DNA from: Actinomycetota bacterium | Lineage (GTDB): Bacteria; Actinomycetota; Thermoleophilia; Gaiellales; Gaiellaceae | Assembly (NCBI GenBank): GCA_003139545.1 | Contig: PLJC01000029.1 | Coordinates: forward strand, 1 to 64,000 | DNA: 64,000 nt | Reading direction: 5' to 3' | Shown here: positions 15,061 to 22,699 of the stretch, one piece after another | Layout: the number at the start of each line of letters is the position of its first letter | How positions within the stretch are numbered: the first letter of the stretch is position 1 | Position numbers and translations under genes: made by a program | The notes under the pieces: model-generated | What the model saw: the letters and a program-made list of their open reading frames with translations, nothing else | What the model was told of the DNA's origin: nothing | Databases searched by the model: none

Positions 15061-15852
15061 GCACTCTCGCAGCCCCTCGCGCCAGTGCGGGAGACGCGGG
15101 GCCTCCGCCCGTTCACTCCGCAGCACCGAGTAGGCGGGCCGCGGCGCCGGCCGGCCGAGCTCGGCCGTCGTGATCCGCCGGACGCGACAGTCGATCCCCG
15201 CCTCGTCGAAGATCGCCTCCGCGAATTCCGCCCACGTGCAGTCACCGTCCGCCGCGACGTGCCAGACCCCGTACGGCAGCGCGAGCAGCTCACGCGTCGC
15301 CGTCGCGAGATGGCCGACGTACGTCGGGGAGCCACGCTGGTCGTCGACGACCGCCACCTCGTCCCGTTCGCGCCCGAGAGCGAGCATCGTGCGCACGAAG
15401 TTGTGGCCGGTCGAGCCGAAGAGCCACGACGAGCGCGCAATCCACGCCTCCTCGCCGGCCGCCGCCTCGCCGTGCAGCTTCGTGCGTCCGTACACGGACA
15501 GCGGATTGGGGCCGTCCGACTCGACGTACGGCTCGTTCTTGCGGCCGTCGAAGACGTAGTCCGTCGAGAAGTAGACGAAGGGGGCGCCGAGCTCGGCGAC
15601 GTGCTGCGTTCCGCCGACGTTGACGGCCGCCGCTTCCTGCGGGTCCGATTCGGCACCGTCGACGTCGGTCCACGCCGCGGCGTGAAGCACGAGGTCGGCC
15701 TCGAAGAACGGGGGAAGCGTCACGTCCCACTGTTCGCGCGTCAGCCCGCGCGCATCCGGGAACTCCTCGAGGAGCGCGGCGCCGAGCTGGCCGCCGGCGC
15801 CGGTTACGAGGATGCGTCGCGCGTGGAGAGAATCGGCGATGACGTGCTCCAC
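15037..15852 (-). CDS. rmlD: dTDP-4-dehydrorhamnose reductase
   Basis: NAD(P)H-dependent SDR of 271 residues that makes dTDP-L-rhamnose in the last step of the pathway. Motifs: RILVTGAGGQLGAALLEE (Rossmann loop), HAAAWTDVDGAESDP, YFSTDYVFDG, the catalytic YGRTKLHGE and WLFGSTGHNFVRTML. GTG 15852 was chosen over an ATG at 15879 because homologues begin just before RILVTG; either start overlaps rmlC by about 50 bases. Last gene of rmlA-rmlC-rmlD. A gene for the 4,6-dehydratase (rmlB) is not in the window. Confidence 0.93.
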   Translation of the reverse strand: MEHVIADSLHARRILVTGAGGQLGAALLEEFPDARGLTREQWDVTLPPFFEADLVLHAAAWTDVDGAESDPQEAAAVNVGGTQHVAELGAPFVYFSTDYVFDGRKNEPYVESDGPNPLSVYGRTKLHGEAAAGEEAWIARSSWLFGSTGHNFVRTMLALGRERDEVAVVDDQRGSPTYVGHLATATRELLALPYGVWHVAADGDCTWAEFAEAIFDEAGIDCRVRRITTAELGRPAPRPAYSVLRSERAEAPRLPHWREGLRECLARLLPD

Positions 15853-16265
15853 AGATGACGGACGCGCGCGTCGTCCCACGGGATCCCGTGCTCGTCGGGC
15901 GCGGAAGGGTCGTACTCCTCGGTGACGAGGTACGTGAACAGCGCGTCGGTGAGCGCCTCGTACCCGTGCGCGTGGATGCCGGGCACGTAGACGGCGACCG
16001 GGTTGTCGTCGCCGATGTCCTCCGTGAACGTCTCGCCGGAGCTGCGATCGAGGACGACGACGCGCACGGTCCCGGCGAGGCAGACGAACACGTCGTCCTG
16101 CCCGCGCTCGTGGAAATGCAGTCCGCGGATCACCCCTTTGCGCGAGTACGACAGGTTCGCCTGGCGGAACGGCTTTGGCAGCGCGCTCGCGCGCGCGAGC
16201 TCGGTGAACCAGCCACGCTCGTCCTCGTGACGGACGAGCTCGATGCGGCGCAGCCCTTCGATCAC
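15804..16265 (-). CDS. rmlC: dTDP-4-dehydrorhamnose 3,5-epimerase
   Basis: Cupin-fold epimerase of 153 residues: FRQANLSYSRKGVIRGLHFHERGQDDVFVCL carries the substrate-binding Arg and catalytic His, and VYVPGIHAHGYEALTD the following strands. Slightly shorter than the usual 180 residues. The GTG start overlaps the rmlA stop (GTGA). It acts between the dehydratase and RmlD in making dTDP-L-rhamnose for cell-wall or surface polysaccharide. Confidence 0.92.
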   Translation of the reverse strand: MIEGLRRIELVRHEDERGWFTELARASALPKPFRQANLSYSRKGVIRGLHFHERGQDDVFVCLAGTVRVVVLDRSSGETFTEDIGDDNPVAVYVPGIHAHGYEALTDALFTYLVTEEYDPSAPDEHGIPWDDARVRHLWSTSSPILSTRDASS

Positions 16266-16999
16266 TTGTTCACGCCGCCGCTACGGACGAAGTCGTTCAC
16301 CTGGTAGTACGCGTCGATCGACTCGCCGGCGTCGCCCCAGAAGCCGTCGACGACGTCGGCCTCCATCAGCCCGCGCGTCACATACCAGTTGTTCACGTCG
16401 GTGATCTCGAGCTCGCCGCGGCCGGACGGCTTGAGCGTTGGCAAGACCTCCCACACCTGCGCGTCGTAGAAATAGGCGCCGGTCACCGCATACCGGCTCG
16501 GCGGAGCCTCGGGCTTCTCGATGATCTCCTCGACGCGATCGCCGTTCATGCGCGCGACCCCGAGATGCCGAAGGTGCTCGTCGTTGTCCATGAGCGAGAG
16601 CACGATGCGCGCGCCCTCGTTCTGGCGGGAGAAGTTCTCCACGATCGGCCGGAGCGAGTGCTCGAAGACGTTGTCGGCGAGAAGAACGCAGACCTTGTCG
16701 CCCGCGACGAAGCGCTCGGCAAGGCGGAACGCCTCCGCGATGCCGCCGGCCTGCTCCTGGTATGCGTAGAAGAGCCGGTCGATTCCGTGCTCGTGGCCGT
16801 TGCCGAGCAGCCGGAAGAACTCGCCGGCGTGCGTCCCGCCGGTGACGAGCATCACCTCGTCGATCCCCGCACCCACGAGCGCCTCGACCGCGTAGGTCAC
16901 CATCGGCCGGTCATAGAGCGGCAGCAGATGCTTGTTCGTGATCCGGGTCAGCGGATGCAGCCGTGTGCCCGAGCCGCCGGCGAGAATGACGCCCTTCAT
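16262..16999 (-). CDS. rmlA: Glucose-1-phosphate thymidylyltransferase
   Basis: Nucleotidyltransferase of 245 residues, first enzyme of dTDP-rhamnose synthesis. Motifs: MKGVILAGGSGTRLHPLT (nucleotide-binding loop), NKHLLPLYDRPM, the VLLADNVFEH acidic site, IIEKPEAPPSRYAVTGAYFYD and RGELEITDVNNWYV. The family is usually near 290 residues; this is the short form without the C-terminal helices. First gene of the operon; TAGCAT (17009-17014) lies 9 bases before the ATG and may be the -10. Confidence 0.93.
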   Translation of the reverse strand: MKGVILAGGSGTRLHPLTRITNKHLLPLYDRPMVTYAVEALVGAGIDEVMLVTGGTHAGEFFRLLGNGHEHGIDRLFYAYQEQAGGIAEAFRLAERFVAGDKVCVLLADNVFEHSLRPIVENFSRQNEGARIVLSLMDNDEHLRHLGVARMNGDRVEEIIEKPEAPPSRYAVTGAYFYDAQVWEVLPTLKPSGRGELEITDVNNWYVTRGLMEADVVDGFWGDAGESIDAYYQVNDFVRSGGVNK

Positions 17000-17090
17000 G
17001 CTTCGGCGATGCTAGTCCACCTGCCGTTCGCTGCCGCCGAGAGGTACGGGAGGAAGGGAGGGACCCCTCGGCGGCGCAATGCGAACGGAA

Positions 17091-17159
17091 TTACGGGTGG
17101 GCCGGAAGCACGAGGAAGAGAACGGTCAGAGCCGCCGTCAGGGTGACGATCAGGCGCAT
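17091..17159 (-). CDS. Possible micro-protein with one membrane segment
   Basis: A 22-codon ORF starting MRLIVTLTAALTVLFLVLPA, almost entirely one hydrophobic helix after a single Arg. A GAGACGAGG stretch lies upstream of the ATG. It sits alone in the 251-base gap between rmlA and the CoA lyase. It may be a small membrane peptide or a decayed signal peptide; chance cannot be excluded. Confidence 0.3.
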   Translation of the reverse strand: MRLIVTLTAALTVLFLVLPAHP

Positions 17160-17250
17160 CGCGAAAACCTCGTCTCCATGGCATCGACGATAGAGGTGTC
17201 CCGTCAAGGGTCCGTTTCGGGTGTGCAAGGAAACGGTTAGGTTTGCGGCG

Positions 17251-18111
17251 ATGACAACGCGGCCGAGGCGGTCGAGCCTGACGGTGCCGGCGTCGAGCGC
17301 GAAGATGCTCGCCAAGGCGGCCGGGCTGGCGGCGGACGAGGTGGTCGTCGATCTCGAGGACGGCGTGGCGCCCGCCGACAAGGCCGCGGCGCGCGGCCGG
17401 CTCGGCGAGGCGGCGGCGCAGGGGACGCTCGCAGTTCGGATCAACGCCGTCGGGACGGCCTGGTGGCGGGACGACCTCGACGCGGTGGCTGCGCGCCGGC
17501 CCGACGTCGTCGTGCTCCCGAAAGCGGCATCGGCCGAGGACGTCCGGCAGGTGATCGAGCTCCTCCCGGCCGGCATCGGCCTCGAGGTGCAGATCGAGTC
17601 CGCGCGCGGCCTCGTGGAGGTGGAGCGCATCGCAGCCGTCGGCGCGCCGCTCGAGGCGCTCGTGTTCGGGCCAGGCGACTTCTCCGCCTCGATGGGCATC
17701 CCGGTGCTCACCATTGGCTCGGGGACCTTCGACTACGCGCTCGCCCGGATCTCGGTCGCCGCCCATGCACACGGTTTGCAAGCCGTAGACGGCCCCTATG
17801 CCGACCTGCGCGACCTGGACGGGCTCCGGCGCGCGGCCCAGATCGCCCTCGGCCACGGGTTCGACGGGAAGTGGGTCGTCCACCCCGACCAGATCGAACC
17901 GGTGAACGAGGCCTTCACACCGTCGGCCAAAGAGCTCGAGCAGGCGCGCCGCATCCTCGCCGCGGGCGCGGGAGCGTCGCTCGTCGACGGAGAGATGGTG
18001 GATGACGCAACCAAGCGAATGGCGACGGCGGTCCTTGCTCGCGCGGGCGTGTTCAAAGAAACGACACCGGGGGTAGAATCACCGCTGCCCACACACGAAA
18101 GGAACGCTTGA
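17251..18111 (+). CDS. HpcH/HpaI aldolase/CitE-type CoA ester lyase
   Basis: TIM-barrel enzyme of 286 residues. Motifs: SSLTVPASSAKMLAKAAGLAADEVVVDLEDGVAP (metal-binding acidic loop), LAVRINAVGTAWW, VVLPKAASAEDV, GLEVQIESARGLVEVERIAA, LVFGPGDFSASMG and GKWVVHPDQIEPVNEAFTPS. These are the family hallmarks of malyl-CoA or citramalyl-CoA lyases. TAGGTT (17238-17243) stands 7 bases before the ATG, so the transcript is likely leaderless. The substrate is not decided by the sequence. Confidence 0.9.
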   Translation: MTTRPRRSSLTVPASSAKMLAKAAGLAADEVVVDLEDGVAPADKAAARGRLGEAAAQGTLAVRINAVGTAWWRDDLDAVAARRPDVVVLPKAASAEDVRQVIELLPAGIGLEVQIESARGLVEVERIAAVGAPLEALVFGPGDFSASMGIPVLTIGSGTFDYALARISVAAHAHGLQAVDGPYADLRDLDGLRRAAQIALGHGFDGKWVVHPDQIEPVNEAFTPSAKELEQARRILAAGAGASLVDGEMVDDATKRMATAVLARAGVFKETTPGVESPLPTHERNA

Positions 18112-18113
18112 CT

Positions 18114-18536
18114 ATGCCGAAGACGACGGACAAGGTCTCGGATGCGGCCGCCGCCGCGAAGCCCTACTTCGAGCGCGCGCTGCAGGACGGCGAGCTGCGC
18201 GACAACGTGCGGAACGCCTACGAGTCTGCGCGAGCGATCTATGACGAGCTGATCGGCAACCGCGGCGTCGCCGGCGTTGCGAAGCGCGTTGCCACCGACA
18301 AGGATCTCCAGGACGAGCTGCGGTCGGCGGTCGCCGACCTGCGCACCGCGGCCGACCGGGTGCGCGGGAAGCAGGAAAAGAAGAGCGGCCACTCCGGCCT
18401 GCTGTTCATCGGTGTCGTGCTGGCGCTCGTGTTCAATCCGCTCACCGGACCGCGGCTCCGCAAGTGGGTCTCGGAGCACATCTTCGGCGAAACGGACGGA
18501 TTCACGTACCAGGGCGGGAACGGCTCGTCGAACTGA
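18114..18536 (+). CDS. Small membrane protein with helical N-terminus
   Basis: Protein of 140 residues: charged helical N-terminus with Ala-rich coiled-coil character (SDAAAAAKPYFERALQDGEL, DELRSAVADLRTAADRVRG), then one hydrophobic helix (GLLFIGVVLALVF) and a short Gly/Ser tail. It resembles YtxH-like or general-stress membrane proteins but I cannot assign a family. A good -10, TAGAAT (18074-18079), and an AGGA Shine-Dalgarno lie upstream, inside the end of the lyase gene. The end overlaps the convergent peptidase gene by 35 bases. Confidence 0.75.
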   Translation: MPKTTDKVSDAAAAAKPYFERALQDGELRDNVRNAYESARAIYDELIGNRGVAGVAKRVATDKDLQDELRSAVADLRTAADRVRGKQEKKSGHSGLLFIGVVLALVFNPLTGPRLRKWVSEHIFGETDGFTYQGGNGSSN

Positions 18537-19254
18537 AGACGCGCGCGAGCGAGGCCGGATCGAGGCCACTCGCGGTCGAGATGTCCGAGCTGCGTAAGAG
18601 GACGGCGCCCGCCTTCGGCGCGCCGGCGGCGACGACCGTCGGCCTCCAGTCGGCTCCGGCCCCGAAGCGCAGGTACCTGACGCGCCGCCAGGAACGCAGG
18701 TACGTCGTCGGGTCGACCGCGCCGTCGTAGCCGCGGTCGAGCAGGCCGACCGGGTGAATCTCGAAGTCGATGTGATACGGCGTCCCCAGCGCGTCGCCGG
18801 TGTCACCGACGAAGCCGAGGACGTCGCCTGCGTTCACGATCGCACCGTTGACGGCGAGCGGCGAGTACGCAGACAGGTGCGCGTAGTAGAAGTCGTTGCC
18901 GCGGTTGTCGCGTAGCCACAGCCGCCACCCTCCGACCTTGTTCCACCCGACGGAGAAGACGACGCCGTGCGCCGCGGCCAAGACCGGCGTGCCGAGTGGC
19001 GCGAAGATGTCGTCGCCGTGGTGCCAACCGCCCGAGACGTCCGGACGGGAGGCGCCGAATGTGTCGGCGACCCACTTGACGCCGTAGACGGGAAACGCGT
19101 AGCCCCGTTCGCCGAGCGCGGGAAGCATCGTCGGCGGCAGGCTCGGCGCCGCGCCGACTGGTGCTACGACGATCGTGGGGATCGGCTTCGGCGTCGCGGC
19201 CGTCGCGGTGAGCGCGAAGAAGAGCGCTCCAGCCGTGACCGCGATGAGCCTCAC
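18502..19254 (-). CDS. Secreted M23 (LytM-type) metallopeptidase
   Basis: Protein of 250 residues with a signal peptide (MRLIAVTAGALFFALTATAA). The M23 domain has its zinc ligands in WHHGDDIFAP (His...Asp), YYAHLS and HIDFEIHP. Such proteins cut peptidoglycan cross-bridges or, if inactive, activate other hydrolases. The GTG start lies just after the stop of the hypothetical gene at 19256, so the two are co-transcribed. Confidence 0.88.
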   Translation of the reverse strand: MRLIAVTAGALFFALTATAATPKPIPTIVVAPVGAAPSLPPTMLPALGERGYAFPVYGVKWVADTFGASRPDVSGGWHHGDDIFAPLGTPVLAAAHGVVFSVGWNKVGGWRLWLRDNRGNDFYYAHLSAYSPLAVNGAIVNAGDVLGFVGDTGDALGTPYHIDFEIHPVGLLDRGYDGAVDPTTYLRSWRRVRYLRFGAGADWRPTVVAAGAPKAGAVLLRSSDISTASGLDPASLARVFSSTSRSRPGT

Positions 19255-19255
19255 C

Positions 19256-19645
19256 TCAGGAACCGAGGTGCTCGCGCGCGAACGCGCGGAAACGTGCCCG
19301 TGTTTGCTCGTCGGGCCCGAGCGGGCCTTCGTCGTCGTACTTCGGGTCGGCGGCCACCTCTTCGGCGACCGCCCGCACCTCGGCCGTGAGCGCGGCGCGG
19401 TGCTCCGGATCGCGCATCAGCGTCTCGACCCAGCTCTCCGATCCGTCGTAGCCCGGCACGTCGTTCTCGAAGAGCAGCCGGCCGAGGAGGATGCCGCAGC
19501 GGATGTAGGCGAACGTGCGGAACGCGAGGAGCCGGTGCGGCGACTCGACGAGCGCCGCGATGTCCTCGTTCTCCCGCTCGATGCGCTCCACGATGCCACC
19601 GATCGGCTCGTCGACGAGCGGGATCCACAAGTCGTCCGCTGCCAT
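19256..19645 (-). CDS. Hypothetical protein, helical, 129 residues
   Basis: Starts MAADDLWIPLVDEPIGGIVE and continues as predicted helices with an acidic middle (RIERENEDIAALVESPHRLLAF, DPKYDDEGPLGPDEQTRARF). No motif that I recognise. ATG 19645 was chosen because the longer frame upstream runs antiparallel through the permease gene. It lies 8 bases after the half-size permease stop and directly before the M23 peptidase, so it belongs to that operon. Confidence 0.65.
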   Translation of the reverse strand: MAADDLWIPLVDEPIGGIVERIERENEDIAALVESPHRLLAFRTFAYIRCGILLGRLLFENDVPGYDGSESWVETLMRDPEHRAALTAEVRAVAEEVAADPKYDDEGPLGPDEQTRARFRAFAREHLGS

Positions 19646-19653
19646 GGTCTGGA

Positions 19654-20022
19654 TTATTGCCGTTTCGACTTCGTACGCCACGCGATCTGGGCCGCTGTGG
19701 CGATGAGGAGGACGGCGAACAGCCTGCGGAGCGTCGCCTCCGGGACGCTCTGAGCCAGCCGAGCACCGCCGACGGCCGCCCCCACCGAGGCGAGCCCGAT
19801 CACGAGCGCTCCGCGCCAGCGGACGTTGCCGTACTGCTGCTGCCGCCAGACCCCGACCATGACCGTGGGGATGATCGCGAGCAGGGACGTCGCCTCCGCG
19901 TGCAGCTGCGTGAGCCCGAGCCACGTCAGCGTCGGCACGAACAGGATCCCGCCCCCGACGCCGAAGAGGCCGGAGAGGACGCCGGCGGCGAGGCCGAGCA
20001 CGACGGCGAGGACGTACGTCAC
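19654..20022 (-). CDS. Half-size TauE/SafE-type permease, second half
   Basis: Protein of 122 residues with about four hydrophobic helices. It carries the family motif GLFGVGGGILFVPTLTWLG and PTVMVGVWRQQQYGNVRW. Normal TauE/SafE transporters are about 250 residues with this module twice; here each module is its own gene. The GTG start overlaps the stop of the first half (GTGA), so the two are made together and probably pair. Substrates in the family are sulfite, sulfoacetate or other anions. Confidence 0.82.
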   Translation of the reverse strand: MTYVLAVVLGLAAGVLSGLFGVGGGILFVPTLTWLGLTQLHAEATSLLAIIPTVMVGVWRQQQYGNVRWRGALVIGLASVGAAVGGARLAQSVPEATLRRLFAVLLIATAAQIAWRTKSKRQ

Positions 20023-20363
20023 TTCACGAGCATGTCGATGGCAATGCCGACGAGCAGGACCGCGAAGGCGTAGGAGAGCGTGCGCACGGGGAGGCGCTGC
20101 TGCAGCGACGCGCCGCCGAGGGCGCCCACGGCGGCGGGCACGCCGAGCAGTGCCGCGTAGTCGGCCTGGACGTCGCCGTGGAAGACGTAGGCGGCAACGC
20201 CGGCGGTCGCGGTGATGCCGATGGCCGCGAGCGACGTCGCAGTCGCGGAGCGCAGCTCCCACCGCGAAACGAGCAGGAGCAGCGGGACGATGATGATGCC
20301 GCCGCCGACCCCGAAGAGCGCGCTGAAGAACCCGGCCGCCAGACCGATCAGGATCAGGCGCAC
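20019..20363 (-). CDS. Half-size TauE/SafE-type permease, first half
   Basis: Protein of 114 residues, four hydrophobic helices, with AGFFSALFGVGGGIIIVPLLLL, the same motif as in the gene that follows. Start GTG 20363; TAGCAT on the minus strand lies 6 bases before it, overlapping the -10 of the divergent otsB. Both halves are intact in reading frame, so this is a split gene pair and not a frameshift. Confidence 0.82.
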   Translation of the reverse strand: MRLILIGLAAGFFSALFGVGGGIIIVPLLLLVSRWELRSATATSLAAIGITATAGVAAYVFHGDVQADYAALLGVPAAVGALGGASLQQRLPVRTLSYAFAVLLVGIAIDMLVK

Positions 20364-20368
20364 CGGCC

Positions 20369-20375
20369 TATGCTA
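20369..20375. promoter_or_regulatory. Shared -10 element of two divergent leaderless genes
   Basis: The 7 bases TATGCTA give TATGCT on plus (6 bases before the otsB ATG) and TAGCAT on minus (6 bases before the GTG at 20363). Only 17 bases separate the two start codons and neither has a Shine-Dalgarno sequence, so both promoters' upstream parts must lie inside the opposing gene. Confidence 0.6.
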
Positions 20376-20380
20376 GAGCG

Positions 20381-21091
20381 ATGGCTGCACTGCTGGAGCG
20401 GCTCTCGGCGGAGCCGCAGCTGGCCGGGCTGTTCCTCGACTTCGACGGCGTGCTCGCACCGATCGTGGAGCGGCCGGACGACGCGTATCCCCCGCCCGAG
20501 ACGCGTGAGGAGCTCGAGCGCCTCGTCGCGCGGTACGCGCTCGTCGCGGTCGTATCGGGCCGCGCCGGGGACGACGTGCGACGACGCGTCGGCGTCGACG
20601 GCGTCGTGATCGCGGGCTCACACGGGCTCGAGCTCGACCCGGAGGCCGAGCGCTGGCGCGATGCCATCGAAGCGTTCGCCGACACGGCCGGGTGGCCGGA
20701 CACTGAGCGCAAGGGCCTCACCGTGTCGTTCCACTACCGCACGGCCTCCGACGAGCCGGCTGCGATGGCGGCGCTCGAAACACTCGCGCACCGCGCCCGC
20801 GACGAAGGGCTCAAGGCACGCTTCGGCCGCAAGGTGCTCGAGGTGCTCCCGCCGCTCGAGGCGAACAAGGGCACAGCGGTGCGACAACTGCTCGCCGACG
20901 CGGGTCTGCACCGCGCGCTCGTCGCCGGCGACGACGCGACCGATCTCGACGCGTTCCGCGCGCTCGACGACCTCGAGCTCGCCGTATGTGTCGCGGTCGC
21001 GGCAGACGAGTCGCCGCCCGAGCTGCGCGCCGCGGCCGACATCGTCGTCGGAAGCACGGACGAGCTCCTGGCGTTGCTGCGGACGCTGTGA
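20381..21091 (+). CDS. otsB: Trehalose-6-phosphate phosphatase
   Basis: HAD-superfamily enzyme of 236 residues. Motif I FLDFDGVLAPIV, motif II VVSGR, then IAGSHGLEL, KVLEVLPPLEANKGTAV (family-specific Lys) and motif IV GDDATDLDAF. It releases trehalose from trehalose 6-phosphate. No otsA is nearby. The mRNA appears leaderless (TATGCT, then 6 bases, then ATG). Confidence 0.92.
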   Translation: MAALLERLSAEPQLAGLFLDFDGVLAPIVERPDDAYPPPETREELERLVARYALVAVVSGRAGDDVRRRVGVDGVVIAGSHGLELDPEAERWRDAIEAFADTAGWPDTERKGLTVSFHYRTASDEPAAMAALETLAHRARDEGLKARFGRKVLEVLPPLEANKGTAVRQLLADAGLHRALVAGDDATDLDAFRALDDLELAVCVAVAADESPPELRAAADIVVGSTDELLALLRTL

Positions 21092-21095
21092 CTGG

Positions 21096-21416
21096 TTAAG
21101 CCTTGTGCACCCTGACTGCGGTGCCGTAAGCGCAGATCTCCGTCCAGTTCGCGCCCATCTCCGAGGTGTCGAAGCGCATGGCGATGATCGCGTTCGCGCC
21201 CTTCGCTTCCGCCTCCTGGGACATCCGCTCCATCACCTCATGGCGGCTGTCGACGAGCGCCTTCGTCATTCCCTTCAGCTCACCGCCGAGGATCGACTTC
21301 AGCTGCGCGCCGATCTGCGAGCCGACGTTGCGGGAGCGCACGGTCAGCCCCATCACCTCGCCGAACACCTCGTCCACCGTGTAGCCCGGAATGTCGTTCA
21401 TCGTCGTGACGATCAT
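21096..21416 (-). CDS. YbjQ family (DUF74) protein
   Basis: Protein of 106 residues with the full family pattern: MIVTTMNDIPGYTVDEVFGE, GLTVRSRNVG, LGGELKGMTKALVDSR, EAKGANAIIAMRFDTSEM and EICAYGTAV. It forms a small pentameric beta-barrel in homologues; function unknown, formerly called heavy-metal-binding domain. The ATG overlaps the stop of the decarboxylase gene (ATGA). Confidence 0.9.
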   Translation of the reverse strand: MIVTTMNDIPGYTVDEVFGEVMGLTVRSRNVGSQIGAQLKSILGGELKGMTKALVDSRHEVMERMSQEAEAKGANAIIAMRFDTSEMGANWTEICAYGTAVRVHKA

Positions 21417-22699
21417 CGGTTCAACACCTCCCATGCGCGGCGCACGTCGTCTTCGGTCGTGCGCGCATTGCCGATGGCCAACCTGAGCACGTAGCGGCCG
21501 TCGAGCCGCGTGTGCGAGAGAAAGATCTCACCGCTCCGGTTCGCGCGCTCGACGATCGCCTCGTTCTCCTCGTCCGAGCCGATGCGACGGAACACAACGA
21601 GGGAGAAGCGCAGTGGCGCTACGAGCTCCCAGTCCGGATCCGCCTCGACCCAGTCCGCGAACAGTCGCGCGAGGCGAATGTGCTCGCGGTGCATCGCGCG
21701 CAGCCCCTCGGCGCCGTAGCAGCGGAGCACGGCCCACAGCTTGAGCGAGCGGAAGCGCCGGCCGAGCGCGGGCCCGTACTCGGAGAGCGCGTATGCGTCC
21801 TCGGGTGTGCGCAGGTACTCCGGCACGAGCGAGAACGCCTCGCGGAACTCGTCCGGCCGCGACGTCCACAGCAACGAGCAGTCGACGGGGACGAGCAGCC
21901 ACTTGTGCGGGTTGACGACGAGCGAGTCGGCGAGCTCGACCCCGTCCTGGGACCAGCGCTCCTCGTCGAGGATCCACGACGACCCTGCGTACGCCGCATC
22001 CACATGCACCCACGCCCCGGCTGCGTGCGCGCGTTCTGCGAGCTCGCGCACCGGGTCGACGGAGGCGAACGACGTCGTTCCCACCGTTGGGACGACGACG
22101 GCGACGTCGGAGAGGTCCAGCCCGTCGGCGCGCATGCGCAGCTCGTCGTCGACCGGCACTTTGCGCAGTTCCATGCCGAGCATGCGTGCGGCCTTCTCGA
22201 CGGACGAGTGCGCGTGCTCGGAGCAGACGACGACGTTGCGCTGCGTCACGTGCCGGGCGGCAATGAGCGCGGCCATCGTCCCGGTGGACGCAGTGTCCTC
22301 GATGTGTCCGTGCCAGCCCTCCGGCAGGCCGAGCAGCTGGCGCACCCAGTCGACCGTGCGCAGCTCGAGCTCGGTCGACGCCGGGGACGATCGCCAGTTG
22401 AGCGCAACTTGCTGCATGGCGGCGGCGAGCAGCTCGGCGAGGATCCCCGGCTCAGACGCCGTCACCGCGAAGTACGCGAAGAAGCGCGGGTGCTGCCAGT
22501 TCGTCAGGGCGGGGACGATGAGCTCGTCGAGGTCGGACAGGACGTTCGCGAACGGCTCGCCGTGCTCGGGCGCGGAATCCGGCAGCTTCTCGGACAGCTC
22601 GCCGGGCCGCACCTGCGCGAGCACGGGGAGCTCGCCGACGCGGTCGAGGTAGGCGGCAGCCCAGTCGACGGCGGCGTAACCGTCCTCGCGAAACGTCAT
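21413..22699 (-). CDS. PLP-dependent decarboxylase (group II, aromatic-amino-acid type)
   Basis: Protein of 428 residues. Family motifs: NWQHPRFFAYFA, DTASTGTMAALIAARH, VHVDAAYAGSSW (Asp binding pyridine N) and LVVNPHKWLLVPVDCS, whose Lys forms the Schiff base with pyridoxal phosphate. It decarboxylates an aromatic or acidic amino acid; the substrate is not clear. Start ATG 22699 overlaps the polX stop (ATGA); the longer frame to 22732 would run into polX. Confidence 0.91.
   Translation of the reverse strand: MTFREDGYAAVDWAAAYLDRVGELPVLAQVRPGELSEKLPDSAPEHGEPFANVLSDLDELIVPALTNWQHPRFFAYFAVTASEPGILAELLAAAMQQVALNWRSSPASTELELRTVDWVRQLLGLPEGWHGHIEDTASTGTMAALIAARHVTQRNVVVCSEHAHSSVEKAARMLGMELRKVPVDDELRMRADGLDLSDVAVVVPTVGTTSFASVDPVRELAERAHAAGAWVHVDAAYAGSSWILDEERWSQDGVELADSLVVNPHKWLLVPVDCSLLWTSRPDEFREAFSLVPEYLRTPEDAYALSEYGPALGRRFRSLKLWAVLRCYGAEGLRAMHREHIRLARLFADWVEADPDWELVAPLRFSLVVFRRIGSDEENEAIVERANRSGEIFLSHTRLDGRYVLRLAIGNARTTEDDVRRAWEVLNR

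Noticed and set aside
19697-20262. Longer form of the second half-permease starting near 20262
   Set aside because: The extra residues are Arg-rich and out of frame with the first half-permease that fills this region; GTG 20022 gives the normal overlap.
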